Source: Pseudomonas grandcourensis
Lineage (GTDB): Bacteria > Pseudomonadota > Gammaproteobacteria > Pseudomonadales > Pseudomonadaceae
DNA length: 64,000 nucleotides
Reading direction: 5' to 3'
Assembly (NCBI RefSeq): GCF_039909015.1
Contig: NZ_CP150919.1
Location: forward strand, 4,936,501 to 5,000,500
Each line of letters opens with the position of its first letter. Positions within the stretch are counted from its first letter, which is position 1. Shown here in pieces: positions 9,458-18,567 of this stretch. A program made the position numbers and the translations under genes. Under the pieces are notes generated by a model. It saw only the letters and a program-made list of their open reading frames with translations. It had not been told where the DNA came from and did no database searches.

Positions 9458-11419
9458 ATGCCCGGACTCAAAAAAATCCTCATCGCCAACCGCGGTGAAA
9501 TCGCCTGCCGCATCCAGCGCACGGCCCAGGCGCTAGGCTATCGCACGGTCGCCGTGTTCAGCGACGTCGACGCCGATGCACTGCATGTGCAGATGGCCGA
9601 CGAGGCGGTCAACATCGGCCCGGCCCCGGTACAACAGTCTTACCTGAACATCCAGGCCATCCTCGACGCGGCCCGGCGCACGGGCGCGGATGCGATTCAT
9701 CCGGGCTACGGTTTCCTCTCGGAAAACGCCGGGTTTGCCCTCGCATGCCGGGACGCCGGCATCACCTTCATCGGTCCCAGCCCCGAGGCCATCGAACTGA
9801 TGGGCAGCAAGCGCCTGTCGAAGATCGCCATGATCGAAGCCGGTGTGCCGTGCATCAACGGTTATCAAGGCGCCGGGCAGGACGACGCCACCCTGAGCCG
9901 CGAAGCCGAGCGCATCGGCTATCCGTTGATGATCAAGGCCAGCGCTGGCGGCGGTGGACGCGGCATGCGCCTGGTACACGACGCCGGCGACTTGCTGGAA
10001 CAGATTCGCACTGCGCGCTCCGAAGCCCTGAACGGTTTTGGCAGCGGCGAACTGATTCTTGAACAAGCACTCATCGAACCCCGTCACGTCGAGATCCAGT
10101 TGTTCGGTGACCGGCATGGCAACCTGATTTACCTCGGTGAGCGCGATTGTTCGGTACAGCGCCGGCATCAGAAAGTTATTGAGGAGGCACCCTGCCCGGT
10201 GATGACCGCCGAGCTGCGCCAGGCCATGGGCGAAGCGGCGCTCAAGGCCGGGCGGGCGGTGCAGTATGTCGGCGCGGGCACCGTGGAGTTTTTGCTGGAT
10301 GCCCGTGGGCAGTTTTACTTCCTGGAGATGAACACCCGACTGCAAGTGGAGCACCCGGTGACCGAATTGATCACCGGGCTGGATCTGGTGGCCTGGCAGC
10401 TGAACATCGCCGAAGGGCAACCGCTGCCCTTGCGCCAGGAACAGGTGCAACTCAATGGCCATGCCATGGAAGTACGCCTGTATGCCGAAGACCCGGCCCT
10501 GGGTTTCCTGCCGCAAACCGGGCGCGTCGTGGCCTGGGAACCGGCATTGCAGGACGGCGTGCGGATCGACCATGGCCTGATCGAAGGCCAAGTCATCAGC
10601 CCCTTCTACGACCCGATGCTCGGCAAGCTCATCGCCCACGGTGCCACCCGCGAAGAAGCCCGACGCAAATTGCTGCGGGCCGTACAAGACAGCGTGCTGC
10701 TGGGGCTGCAAAGCAATCAACGCCTGCTTGCCGGCCTGCTGGAACACCCGCAGTTCGCTGGTGGAGATTTCAGCACCGGGTTCATCGCGCAGCACTTCGC
10801 CGACCACGCCTGCCTGCATCCCGAAACCCCAGGCGCGCAGCACTTGGCCATCGCCGCCGCCCTGTTCTATCAGGCTGCAGCACAGGCTCATCCAGCCCCG
10901 CTTGGCGGTTGGCGCAACAACGCCAGCGTACCGCTGCACTATCGCATCGGCCTTGAAGATCAGGACTGGCCGGTAGCGTTGCAGGCGATCCCGGGCGAGC
11001 CGTTGCGCATTCAGGTCGCCGAGCACAGCCTCGAACTGAAGATCATCCACAGCGACGGACGCTGGGCCACCCTGGAAATCGAAGGCGTTCGCCAACGCCA
11101 CGCCTATCGCCTGGTGGCCGGGCGTCTCTGGCTGTTTACCCGGCCGGGCAGCCTGCAGTTCGTGGATCGCACTCAGGCGCAGGTTACCGGCCAGGCCAGT
11201 GTCAGCTCCGGAACCCTCAAGGCACCGATGGACGGGGCGATTGTCGACGTGCTGGTCAACGAAGGCAGCCCGGTGACCAAGGGTCAACTGCTGGTGGTAC
11301 TGGAGGCAATGAAAATGGAGCACCCGTTGAAATCTGGCATCGACGGTGTTCTGAAGCGCTTGCAAGTCAAAGTCGGGGATCAGGTGAAAAACCGGCAGAT
11401 TCTGTTGGAGGTCGAATAA
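9458..11419 (+). CDS. atuF: Geranyl-CoA carboxylase, biotin carboxylase (alpha) subunit
   Basis: A 653-residue fusion of biotin carboxylase and biotin carrier domains. The N-terminal part shows IANRGEIACRI (start), the ATP-grasp loop KASAGGGGRGMRLV (about 162-175) and EMNTRLQVEHPVTE (about 290-303). A linker follows, and the carrier domain has EAMKMEHPL with the biotinyl lysine at about residue 619. It works with AtuC. The gene sits 56 bp after atuE. In P. aeruginosa atuG and atuH follow; here the next gene is an unrelated exonuclease. Confidence 0.92.
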   Translation: MPGLKKILIANRGEIACRIQRTAQALGYRTVAVFSDVDADALHVQMADEAVNIGPAPVQQSYLNIQAILDAARRTGADAIHPGYGFLSENAGFALACRDAGITFIGPSPEAIELMGSKRLSKIAMIEAGVPCINGYQGAGQDDATLSREAERIGYPLMIKASAGGGGRGMRLVHDAGDLLEQIRTARSEALNGFGSGELILEQALIEPRHVEIQLFGDRHGNLIYLGERDCSVQRRHQKVIEEAPCPVMTAELRQAMGEAALKAGRAVQYVGAGTVEFLLDARGQFYFLEMNTRLQVEHPVTELITGLDLVAWQLNIAEGQPLPLRQEQVQLNGHAMEVRLYAEDPALGFLPQTGRVVAWEPALQDGVRIDHGLIEGQVISPFYDPMLGKLIAHGATREEARRKLLRAVQDSVLLGLQSNQRLLAGLLEHPQFAGGDFSTGFIAQHFADHACLHPETPGAQHLAIAAALFYQAAAQAHPAPLGGWRNNASVPLHYRIGLEDQDWPVALQAIPGEPLRIQVAEHSLELKIIHSDGRWATLEIEGVRQRHAYRLVAGRLWLFTRPGSLQFVDRTQAQVTGQASVSSGTLKAPMDGAIVDVLVNEGSPVTKGQLLVVLEAMKMEHPLKSGIDGVLKRLQVKVGDQVKNRQILLEVE

Positions 11420-11489
11420 GGCGCTAGGCGGAACCGCCGGGTTTGGCTACGCTCAAACCCTACAGGACGCGGATACCAGGAACCCTGCA

Positions 11490-12032
11490 ATGCCTCATTG
11501 GCTGGTCATTGATCTGGAGGCCACCACCGATGAAGGGGGTTGGCCCGTAACGGATATGGAAATCATTGAAATCGGCGCCACCCTGGTGGACCGCAAAGGA
11601 CGCGAACTGGACCAGTTCCAGCGCTTCGTCCGGCCTTTGCGGCGGCCGTTGCTGACGCCGTTTTGCCGCGAGTTGACGCACATCACCCAAGCCAACATCG
11701 ATGCCGCGCAACCGCTGGGCGAAGTCTGGCCGGCGTTTGAACGCTGGCTCGGCCAACACCACACGCGACTTGAAGGCTGGGCCAGCTGGGGCGATTACGA
11801 TCGCAAACAACTGCTTCAGGATTGGCAGCAGCTGGGACTCGCCAGCATGCTGACCAACGTGCCGCACATGAACCTCAAGCAGCGCTTTGCCAAGGCCCGA
11901 CGCCTGGAACGCCCGCTGGGGCTCAACGGCGCCCTGCAACTGGCCGGCCTGCAGTTCACCGGCCAGCAACACCGGGCGCTGGAAGATGCGCGCAATACCG
12001 CACGCCTGCTGCCGCTGGTTCTTCCGCTTTAG
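11490..12032 (+). CDS. DEDDh-type 3'-5' exonuclease, ERI-1/KapD-like
   Basis: A 180-residue single-domain exonuclease of the DnaQ fold. It opens on VIDLEATTDE (exo I, Asp/Glu metal ligands), has GDYDRKQL in the middle (exo II) and ends with HRALEDARNTARL (exo III, His and Asp). Proteins of this size are often annotated KapD or ERI-1-like and may trim RNA or DNA; the substrate is unknown. It stands alone between atuF and ppnP. Confidence 0.82.
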   Translation: MPHWLVIDLEATTDEGGWPVTDMEIIEIGATLVDRKGRELDQFQRFVRPLRRPLLTPFCRELTHITQANIDAAQPLGEVWPAFERWLGQHHTRLEGWASWGDYDRKQLLQDWQQLGLASMLTNVPHMNLKQRFAKARRLERPLGLNGALQLAGLQFTGQQHRALEDARNTARLLPLVLPL

Positions 12033-12101
12033 ACAGGTGACGACACTCAGGGCCTTGTGCATACTGGCCGGCCCTTTTTAGCCCTTTTCGAGGAATCGCC
12101 C

Positions 12102-12386
12102 ATGTTTAAAGTCAACGAGTACTTCGACGGTACCGTCAAGTCGATCGCCTTTGGCACCGCAGAAGGTCCAGCGACCATCGGCGTCATGGCTCCGGGCGAG
12201 TACGAATTCGGCACCAGCCAGCGTGAAATCATGCACGTGGTCAGCGGCGCACTGACCGTCAAACTGCCAGACAGCAGCGACTGGGAAACCTTCGCCGCCG
12301 GTAGCCAGTTCAACGTGCCGGCCAACAGCAAGTTCCAGCTGAAAGTCGCCGTCGACACCGCTTACCTGTGCGAATACCGCGGCTAA
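12102..12386 (+). CDS. ppnP: Pyrimidine/purine nucleoside phosphorylase PpnP
   Basis: A 94-residue single-cupin protein of the DUF1255/YaiE family, now known as PpnP, which phosphorolyses several nucleosides to base and ribose-1-phosphate. The frame is open upstream, but the ATG at 12102 has GAGGA eight bases before it and gives the standard length. Diagnostic stretches are [20 protein letters not shown] and [16 protein letters not shown]. It is followed at once by a strong terminator. Confidence 0.92.
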   Translation: MFKVNEYFDGTVKSIAFGTAEGPATIGVMAPGEYEFGTSQREIMHVVSGALTVKLPDSSDWETFAAGSQFNVPANSKFQLKVAVDTAYLCEYRG

Positions 12387-12420
12387 GCCTGCGCGGCCTC
12401 AACAAAAAAGTCGCCGCAAT

Positions 12421-12456
12421 AAAAATGCCCGTGTTTTTCGACACGGGCATTTTTTA
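12421..12456. terminator. Bidirectional intrinsic terminator
   Basis: AAAAATGCCCGTGT, a TTTTCG loop, then ACACGGGCATTTTTT: a 9-10 bp GC stem with A-tract before and T-tract after. It serves ppnP (+) and the MOSC gene (-), which converge here. Confidence 0.9.
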
Positions 12457-12468
12457 TTCTGCGCAAAA

Positions 12469-13275
12469 TTACTCGAGGATCTCCACCGGCATGCCGACTT
12501 CGAGTCGACCATTGCCATCGTTAACCAGGTTCTGGCCGAACATTGCGCCGTCTGCCTGGGAACGGTATTTCTGCAAGGTTGCCAACGGTTCGCGGTCGTC
12601 ACTACGCTCCCCGGTTTGCGGGTCGATGGTGGTCAGGATGCAGCGCGAACAGGACTTGACCACGCGGAACTCGACCTCGCCGATACGGATACGCTTCCAG
12701 CCGTCCTCGGCGAACGCTGCACTGCCTTCGATCACCAGGTTCGGCCGGAAACGCAGCATCTCCAACGGACGCCCGACCCGTTGCGACAAGTCCTCGAGAG
12801 AGGCCTGGCCAATCAGCAACAGCGGATAACCATCGGCGAACGCCACCTGGTCGTCATCCTTGCCGTAGCCAGCCTCCGTCATCCGCGCACGATCCAGCGG
12901 CACCTGCACCAGGCGAGTCGGTTTGCCGATGAACCGGCTGACCCAGGCCCCTGCTTCATCGCCTGCATCGGGGACTCGCAAGGTATCGCGCCAGATCGTC
13001 ACGCCACGCAGTTCTGCATCGCTATCGGGCAAGGCTATGTCGATCGGCGAATGGCCAGGCGCACTGAGGGTCAAGCCGCCTTCGGCATTCCACAGCGCCG
13101 ACAACTGGCTCATCTGCGCCACCGCACGCTGGGTCAGGAAGCGACCGCTGGCCTCGTCCACCAGCATCCAGCGGCGATCGCCGTCCAGTCCGAGTTTATC
13201 GAGACCGATCGCTTGCAAGGTCTCGGCCTTGGCGGACTTCAACGGATAACGATACAGCGCGCTCAGACGCAACAT
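12469..13275 (-). CDS. MOSC-domain protein (YcbX-like)
   Basis: A 268-residue protein with an N-terminal beta-barrel MOSC_N region (LYRYPLKSAKAETLQ) and a C-terminal MOSC domain containing RFRPNLVIEG and the cysteine motif VVKSCSRCILTTIDPQTG. Members bind molybdenum cofactor and reduce N-hydroxylated compounds (YcbX) or move sulfur. It lacks the ferredoxin domain of E. coli YcbX, so it needs an external electron donor. Function beyond the family is inferred. Confidence 0.85.
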   Translation of the reverse strand: MLRLSALYRYPLKSAKAETLQAIGLDKLGLDGDRRWMLVDEASGRFLTQRAVAQMSQLSALWNAEGGLTLSAPGHSPIDIALPDSDAELRGVTIWRDTLRVPDAGDEAGAWVSRFIGKPTRLVQVPLDRARMTEAGYGKDDDQVAFADGYPLLLIGQASLEDLSQRVGRPLEMLRFRPNLVIEGSAAFAEDGWKRIRIGEVEFRVVKSCSRCILTTIDPQTGERSDDREPLATLQKYRSQADGAMFGQNLVNDGNGRLEVGMPVEILE

Positions 13276-13342
13276 GGCCAGCTCCCTGGTAGGTAAAACG
13301 CCACCCTATACGAGCTTGATCACCGAATCAAAGAGCAAAAAC

Positions 13343-13430
13343 CTGTAGGAGCGAGCTTGCTCGCGATGGTGTATCAGTCACATCAGTGCTGGATGTGCCG
13401 ACGCCTTCGCGAGCAAGCTCGCTCCTACAG
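13343..13430. repeat. REP/BIME pair
   Basis: CTGTAGGAGCGAGCTTGCTC starts at 13343 and is mirrored by GCGAGCAAGCTCGCTCCTAC ending at 13428. About 38 bp separate the arms. It is the same repeat family as at 203-280 and lies between the MOSC gene and the end of cheV. Confidence 0.9.
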
Positions 13431-13446
13431 TTGACCGTGGTCTTGA

Positions 13447-14415
13447 TCAGGCCGGTACTTCGTCAAGCATCAGGCGCTGGCGCACCACGTCGACGAGTTT
13501 GTCCGGCTGGAATTTTGAGAGGAAATTGTCGCAGCCGACCTTTTTCACCATCGAGTCGTTGAAGCTGCCGGACAGCGAGGTGTGCAGCACCACGTACAAG
13601 CGGCGCAGGCGCGGGTCGTTGCGAATCTCGGTGGTCAGGCGATAACCATCCATTTCCGGCATTTCCGCATCGGTGAAGACCATCAGCAGTTTTTCGGTCA
13701 TGTCCACACCGGTATCAGCCCAGGCCTTGAGCATGTTCAGGGCCTTCAACCCGTCGCTGGCGATGTGCATCTTCACGCCCAGCTGTCCCAGGGTATCGCG
13801 CAATTGCGCCAGGGCCACGTTCGAGTCATCCACCAGCAGCACCTCACGGCCACGGGCCCGCTCCAGCACCGGATCTTCGAGCTTGTCGCGGGAGACCTTG
13901 GCGTTGTACGGGACGATTTCTGCCAGGACCTTTTCGACGTCGATGATTTCCACCAGTTGGTCATCGACCTTGCTGATGGCTGTCAGGTAGTGCTGGCGGC
14001 CGGCGCTGCTCGGGGGCGGCAGGATGGCTTCCCAGTTCATGTTGACGATCCGGTCCACGCCACCGACCAGGAAGGCCTGAACCGAACGGTTGTATTCGGT
14101 GACGATAATCGTGCTGCCAGGCCCGGGCACCAAGGGGCGCATGCCAATGGCCTGGGACAGGTCGATCACTGGCAGGGTCTGGCCACGCAGGTTGACCACG
14201 CCGCATACAAAAGGATGGCGCTGAGGCATCAGCGTCAACTTTGGCAGCTGCAGGACTTCCTGTACTTTAAAGACATTGATTGCGAACAATTGCCGTCCGG
14301 CGAGCCGGAACATGAGAATTTCCAGGCGATTCTCACCCACCAGTTGCGTGCGTTGGTCTACCGTGTCGAGAATGCCGGCCATCAATGACTCCAGGTCTTG
14401 TTCGGATGAATTCAC
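13447..14415 (-). CDS. cheV: Chemotaxis protein CheV
   Basis: A 322-residue protein with an N-terminal CheW domain (about 30-165: EILMFRLAGRQLFAINVFKV, CGVVNLRGQTLPVIDLSQ) and a C-terminal receiver domain (about 190-318). The receiver shows VLLVDDSN, the phospho-acceptor Asp in VFTDAEMPEMDGY, HTSLSG and a late lysine (LSKFQPDKL). CheV couples chemoreceptors to CheA and tunes adaptation through phosphorylation. It is monocistronic here. Pseudomonads carry several paralogues; which one this is cannot be fixed. Confidence 0.92.
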   Translation of the reverse strand: MNSSEQDLESLMAGILDTVDQRTQLVGENRLEILMFRLAGRQLFAINVFKVQEVLQLPKLTLMPQRHPFVCGVVNLRGQTLPVIDLSQAIGMRPLVPGPGSTIIVTEYNRSVQAFLVGGVDRIVNMNWEAILPPPSSAGRQHYLTAISKVDDQLVEIIDVEKVLAEIVPYNAKVSRDKLEDPVLERARGREVLLVDDSNVALAQLRDTLGQLGVKMHIASDGLKALNMLKAWADTGVDMTEKLLMVFTDAEMPEMDGYRLTTEIRNDPRLRRLYVVLHTSLSGSFNDSMVKKVGCDNFLSKFQPDKLVDVVRQRLMLDEVPA

Positions 14416-14845
14416 TTAAGGAAGGTTATCGGCTGTTTTTGCCGAAACTTGACCCTCTCTAAAATGCCACGCCCGGCCATTGATGTCACATTAACATCAT
14501 GCTTTACTGGCGCTGAGATTACATCTGCCATACTTCTGCGCCGCGCGACTCTGGTTCGCGCGAAAGGTTCCCCTGCGTAAGGGATTCCCCTACCAACAAT
14601 CAGGTGCAACCTGATATTCCCAATATCCAATAGCCATTAATGTGACGCCATTCTCATTGCATGAACGGAGTCAGGCTTTTGTGTGCGATCGCAAGTCAGT
14701 GGCCAACCACCCTCTCGTGTTCCCCTGCCTGCTTCCGGGCCAGCCATAGTTCGTTCACCCGACGACTCGGCAATGCCGGGGTTCCGACCGCCCTCGTCGA
14801 CACACACGATATCCCCTCATTTGACATGACGTTGTGGAGATAAGT
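14416..14845. other. Intergenic region upstream of cheV and a + strand gene
   Basis: The 430 bp must hold the divergent promoters of cheV (-) and the gene at 14846 (+). No convincing gene is present; short open frames here lack ribosome sites. I see no clear sigma-54 or sigma-28 consensus. Confidence 0.5.
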
Positions 14846-15316
14846 ATGCCGAACGACCGTAAAGAGTGGGCCCAGCGGCTCCCGGAGTTTCTTGTCGAGG
14901 CTGAAACACTCCTGGCTAAAACCGAGGAATGCCTGAGTCATCTGCAACTGATCAGCAATGACAAGGACGCCATCGACTGTCTGCTCAGCACATTGCTCAA
15001 GCTGGCCAACAAGGCCGATGCCCTGGCGTTGGCGGCCGTGTCTGAATTCTCCCTGCATATTCATGGCCTGCTGAACCACGCACAGAACACCATGAGCCTG
15101 CACGACGAGGCGCTGAGTGCCCTGAAAGACTGCCTGACCCTGATTGCCTGGCAACTCGAACTCATCGACCAGACCACCGGACAGCTCAGTCTCGACGACA
15201 GTGAGCAGGCCACCCTGATCGAAGCCTTTGCCTTTCAGGTCGGGCAAAGCCGGTTTCAACCACCGGTCAACGCAAGGCCCTTCACTCTCGTATCCTATTC
15301 GGAGCGACAGGCCTGA
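14846..15316 (+). CDS. Small helical protein, degenerate HPt-like
   Basis: A 156-residue, almost wholly helical protein. The ATG at 14846 is preferred because GGAG lies about eight bases before it. The opening (LPEFLVEAETLLAKTEECL) has the pattern of histidine-phosphotransfer (CheA P1) first helices, and the four-helix spacing fits. But the place where HPt domains carry HxxKG reads LKLANKADALAL, so no phospho-histidine is available there. It sits between cheV and a two-component pair. I do not recognise a named family; the HPt link is a judgement from pattern only. Confidence 0.65.
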   Translation: MPNDRKEWAQRLPEFLVEAETLLAKTEECLSHLQLISNDKDAIDCLLSTLLKLANKADALALAAVSEFSLHIHGLLNHAQNTMSLHDEALSALKDCLTLIAWQLELIDQTTGQLSLDDSEQATLIEAFAFQVGQSRFQPPVNARPFTLVSYSERQA

Positions 15317-15543
15317 ACTTGCCAAACCATGTCGTATGGCGTGTTCTGAATATCAATACCGCGCTGTAACTTGAGTGCGCACATGTCGCAAATGAATATT
15401 TCATAGCTATAAGCGACATCTTTAAACAACAACTCTTGCCCATCGACAATTGCGCGCCTGCCTTGACCCGGGTATTCCCTGATATCAACAACAAAATCCG
15501 GGGCAATCGGCATTTTGCGATGGCAACAACCAACTTGTTCCAT
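15295..15543 (-). CDS. Hypothetical small protein
   Basis: An 82-codon frame convergent with, and overlapping by 22 bases, the preceding gene. The translation looks protein-like (FVVDIREYPGQG, DVAYSYEIFICDMCALKLQRG, YDMVWQVQACRSE) with a CxxC pair near residue 52. No good ribosome site is seen before the ATG at 15543 or at 15513. No family recognised; it could be a chance frame. Confidence 0.4.
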   Translation of the reverse strand: MEQVGCCHRKMPIAPDFVVDIREYPGQGRRAIVDGQELLFKDVAYSYEIFICDMCALKLQRGIDIQNTPYDMVWQVQACRSE

Positions 15544-15791
15544 TATGGAATCATCGTCCAGACGACTGGGCTCCTGACTTTTCGGACATACATACGGACG
15601 CGACCAACGGTATCTTAGGTGCTACTATGCCGCCTGTTAGTTGACGCCAATTAATGGCAGTGTGAATTGCAGCCGGATACAGCTCGCTGCAGTTAGCAGC
15701 TGAACTCGTCGGCGCTCCACATAAAAAACAGGGGCCTGTCAGCCAGCATGACCGGTCAGCCCGCAGCGAACATCCATTGGCTCCATCCGCT

Positions 15792-16685
15792 ATGCACGCC
15801 AGCCTCAAGTCAATCGCCACGTGGCCACCTTCCCGAGCACATGCACGCATATTCACGCTGTTGCTATGCGCCTGCTCGACCCTCGGCAGTTTGCTGGTCC
15901 ATGGCTTGTCCATTCCTTTGCCCCTGTCATTGCTGGCGCTCAACGTTGCGGCGCTGACCAGTGTTGCCGTGCAGTACTGCCTCTCGCGCAAATCGATCAA
16001 ATTCGAGCCACAGGAACTGGCCGACCGGCTGCTGCAGGTTCAGGAAAACGAGCGTCACCGGCTGAGCCGCGAACTGCATGACGACATCGGTCAATTGCTG
16101 ACCGCCGCCAAACTGCAAAGTGACTGGCTCAAACGCCGGATGCCCGAAGAACTCCAGGAGCAATGTTCGGTCCTCTGCGACACGCTGGAAGAAACCCTGG
16201 CCAAAGTTCGTGACGTATCCGCCATTCTCAATCCCCGGCAGTTGACCAGCCTTGGGCTGGAAGCCAGTCTGCGGGCACATCTGCTCAAGACCCTGGCCAA
16301 CACCCCGGTGCACTGGAGCCTGGAATGCCAGCAGCGCCTGACCGGCATACCGGAAGAAATGGCCGTGGCAGCTTTCCGTATCACCCAGGAAGCGGTCACC
16401 AACATCCTGCGACATGCCCAGGCCAAGAACCTGCTAGTGTGCCTGCAGCGCCTGCCCCAAGGCCTGAAGTTGCAGATCAGCGACGATGGTCAGGGCTTCG
16501 CCCCCGCAACAGACCCTGGTCGCGAAGGGCAGCGCGGTATGGCCGGGATGTCGGAACGGATCGATCAACTGGGCGGCACACTGACTGTTACCAGCGAGCC
16601 GGGCAAAGGCACTCAAATCGAAGCTCTTTTTCCCTGGGCGCCCCGTGCGCTCGAACGGGCCAGTTCGAATAAGGTTATGCATTGA
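15792..16685 (+). CDS. NarL-type sensor histidine kinase
   Basis: A 297-residue membrane kinase. Two N-terminal hydrophobic stretches (about residues 20-38 and 42-60) form a short membrane anchor with almost no periplasmic loop. The HisKA_3 domain follows, with the phospho-histidine in HRLSRELHDDIGQLL (about 90-104). The HATPase has ITQEAVTNILRHAQA (N box) and DDGQGFAP, GMAGMSERI (G boxes). The ATG at 15792 is used; a TTG lies five codons upstream. It overlaps the response regulator behind it. With no sensor domain, the signal may be membrane-borne or arrive through a partner. Confidence 0.85.
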   Translation: MHASLKSIATWPPSRAHARIFTLLLCACSTLGSLLVHGLSIPLPLSLLALNVAALTSVAVQYCLSRKSIKFEPQELADRLLQVQENERHRLSRELHDDIGQLLTAAKLQSDWLKRRMPEELQEQCSVLCDTLEETLAKVRDVSAILNPRQLTSLGLEASLRAHLLKTLANTPVHWSLECQQRLTGIPEEMAVAAFRITQEAVTNILRHAQAKNLLVCLQRLPQGLKLQISDDGQGFAPATDPGREGQRGMAGMSERIDQLGGTLTVTSEPGKGTQIEALFPWAPRALERASSNKVMH

Positions 16686-17341
16686 CTTGTAATTTACTAC
16701 TGGTGGATGACCACTCGCTGATCAGGGCTGGCGTGCGCGCCCTGGTAATGGATCTGCCCGGCTATGCCGTCATCGGTGAGGCCAGTGATGGCTCGCAGCT
16801 GCTCGAAATGGTCGGGCATCTGTCCCCGGATATTGTCCTGCTGGATATTTCGATGCGCCAGACCGGCGGCCTCGAAGCCTTGCAACAGCTCAAGCGGGTG
16901 CGCCCGCAGAGCAAGGTCCTGATCCTCTCGATGCACACCGATCCGGCCCTGATCATGCAGGCGCTGGAGTCCGGAGCCCATGGCTACCTGCTCAAGGACA
17001 CCACGGCGACCGAACTCGAACACGCGCTGGAGGCCTTGCGCAACAACGAGCGCTATCTGAGCCCGGCCATTGCCCACACGGTGATCAACCAGGCGCTGAC
17101 CCGAAACCAGAAGCACCAACCCGAACCCGCCGACTCGCACAACCTGACGGCACGTCAGCTGGAAATCCTGCGGTTGATCGTTCGCGGAAAATCCACCCGA
17201 GAGATCGCCAATGGCCTGGGGCTGAGCGTCAAGACCGTCGAAACCCACCGCTCGCAGGTCATGAAGCGTCTGCAGATCTACGATGTGGCAGGCCTCGTGC
17301 TGTTTGCCGTGCGCGAACAAATCATCAGCCTTGATGACTAG
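16682..17341 (+). CDS. NarL/FixJ response regulator
   Basis: A 219-residue regulator with a receiver (about 1-118: LLLVDDHSLIRAGVRAL, phospho-Asp in DIVLLDISM, LSMH, YLLKD) and a LuxR-type helix-turn-helix (about 150-210: LTARQLEILRLIVRGKST, VKTVETHRSQVMKRL). The start is a TTG at 16682 that overlaps the kinase stop (TTGA). No ATG or GTG is available in frame before the receiver core, so translation is probably coupled to the kinase. The two form one signalling pair of unknown input. Confidence 0.88.
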   Translation: MTCNLLLVDDHSLIRAGVRALVMDLPGYAVIGEASDGSQLLEMVGHLSPDIVLLDISMRQTGGLEALQQLKRVRPQSKVLILSMHTDPALIMQALESGAHGYLLKDTTATELEHALEALRNNERYLSPAIAHTVINQALTRNQKHQPEPADSHNLTARQLEILRLIVRGKSTREIANGLGLSVKTVETHRSQVMKRLQIYDVAGLVLFAVREQIISLDD

Positions 17342-18242
17342 GCATTTCACCGGTACGTAACAGCGGCGAATTCTCAGGCAGATGCACGAGTAACGCCGCT
17401 GGGCGAACCGAAAAACGCAGGTTGTCCCCTTCCAGCGGCTCACCATCAAGGTTGATGTACAGCCCTTCCGAAACCTTGATCTCGACCCAGGGCAGGCGCG
17501 CCCGGACAAACATGCTGTCGATGCCGAAGCCTTCGGTCAGCAGGTCTTTCAATGTCCCGACCACCTCCTGCGGTGCCGGCAGGATGCTGATATCCAGCAA
17601 ACCGTCATCTATCAGCGCCTCTGGGCACAACTGCCGCCCACCACCGGCCTGCCGGCCATTGCCGATGCCCAGTGCCAGCAGATCGCCGCGCCAGTGAAAG
17701 TCCGGCCCCTGCAATTCACCGTAGGCAGTATGCAATTCATTGAAGCGTGACAAGCCGGTGAACAGATACGCCGCACCGCCGAGGATTTTCTTCAGATCCT
17801 CCGGGGTGTTCGCCGTGACATGACTGCCGAACCCACCGGTAGCCATGTTCAGGAATATCTGCCCATCAACCTCCCCCAGATCAATGGCAGCCGGCACGCA
17901 ATCAAGCAGCTCCAACGCCTGATCGGGTTCCAGGGGTACACCCGCCGCACGCGCAAAGTCATTGGCGGTACCCAGCGGCATCAATACCAGGCTGGCCTTT
18001 TTCGAATGCTCCGCCATGGCTTCGGCGATATCGCGCAAGGTGCCATCGCCACCACCGGCAATGATGTATCGATAGCCGGTCGCCAACGCTTCGCCCACCA
18101 GCCTCCGCGCATCGCCGGCTTCCCAGGTCAATCGGACAGCCAGCTCCCAACCTCGCTCACGCCGGCTTTCGACGGCAGTGCGAACCGCCTCGTTGAGCGC
18201 TTGCTTGCCATGCAGAATCAATAGCGCCTTGCGATCGCTCAT
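17325..18242 (-). CDS. yegS: YegS-type lipid kinase
   Basis: A 305-residue diacylglycerol-kinase-fold enzyme. The catalytic loop GGGDGTLRDIAEAM (about 63-76) and MPLGTANDFAR (about 87-97) are intact, as is LNMATGGFGSHV. YegS phosphorylates phosphatidylglycerol in E. coli; substrate here is presumed. It converges on the response regulator with a 17-base overlap. Confidence 0.9.
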   Translation of the reverse strand: MSDRKALLILHGKQALNEAVRTAVESRRERGWELAVRLTWEAGDARRLVGEALATGYRYIIAGGGDGTLRDIAEAMAEHSKKASLVLMPLGTANDFARAAGVPLEPDQALELLDCVPAAIDLGEVDGQIFLNMATGGFGSHVTANTPEDLKKILGGAAYLFTGLSRFNELHTAYGELQGPDFHWRGDLLALGIGNGRQAGGGRQLCPEALIDDGLLDISILPAPQEVVGTLKDLLTEGFGIDSMFVRARLPWVEIKVSEGLYINLDGEPLEGDNLRFSVRPAALLVHLPENSPLLRTGEMPSHQG

Positions 18243-18567
18243 TACTCACTCCCGGTTTGAATGGCATCCGGGAGATGTTGACCACGAAGGCTCCGGTAAA
18301 AGTCGCGAGAAATCGAATTAATTCCTGCCGGAAAGTCTTGGCCCCCACACGGCAGGAAATTTCTTACAAAACATGAGGAATCGGCTCAATTGACCGGAAA
18401 TCTGAATTGATAGAGTTTTAGGAGCCTTCTGGACATCACAAGGACGTGCCATGCAACGCCAGAACCTCGCGCCACAGACTATTTCGGTCTTGCCGCTCAC
18501 AGATAATAAAAATGCAGGCCATCGAGCTGAAAGCCGCAACAGCACAAAAGCCACGGGAGAAGATGAT

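Noticed and set aside
9533..11365. 610-codon open frame opposite atuF
   Set aside because: Mirror frame of a strongly biased gene; AtuF has full domain motifs and the opposite frame has none.
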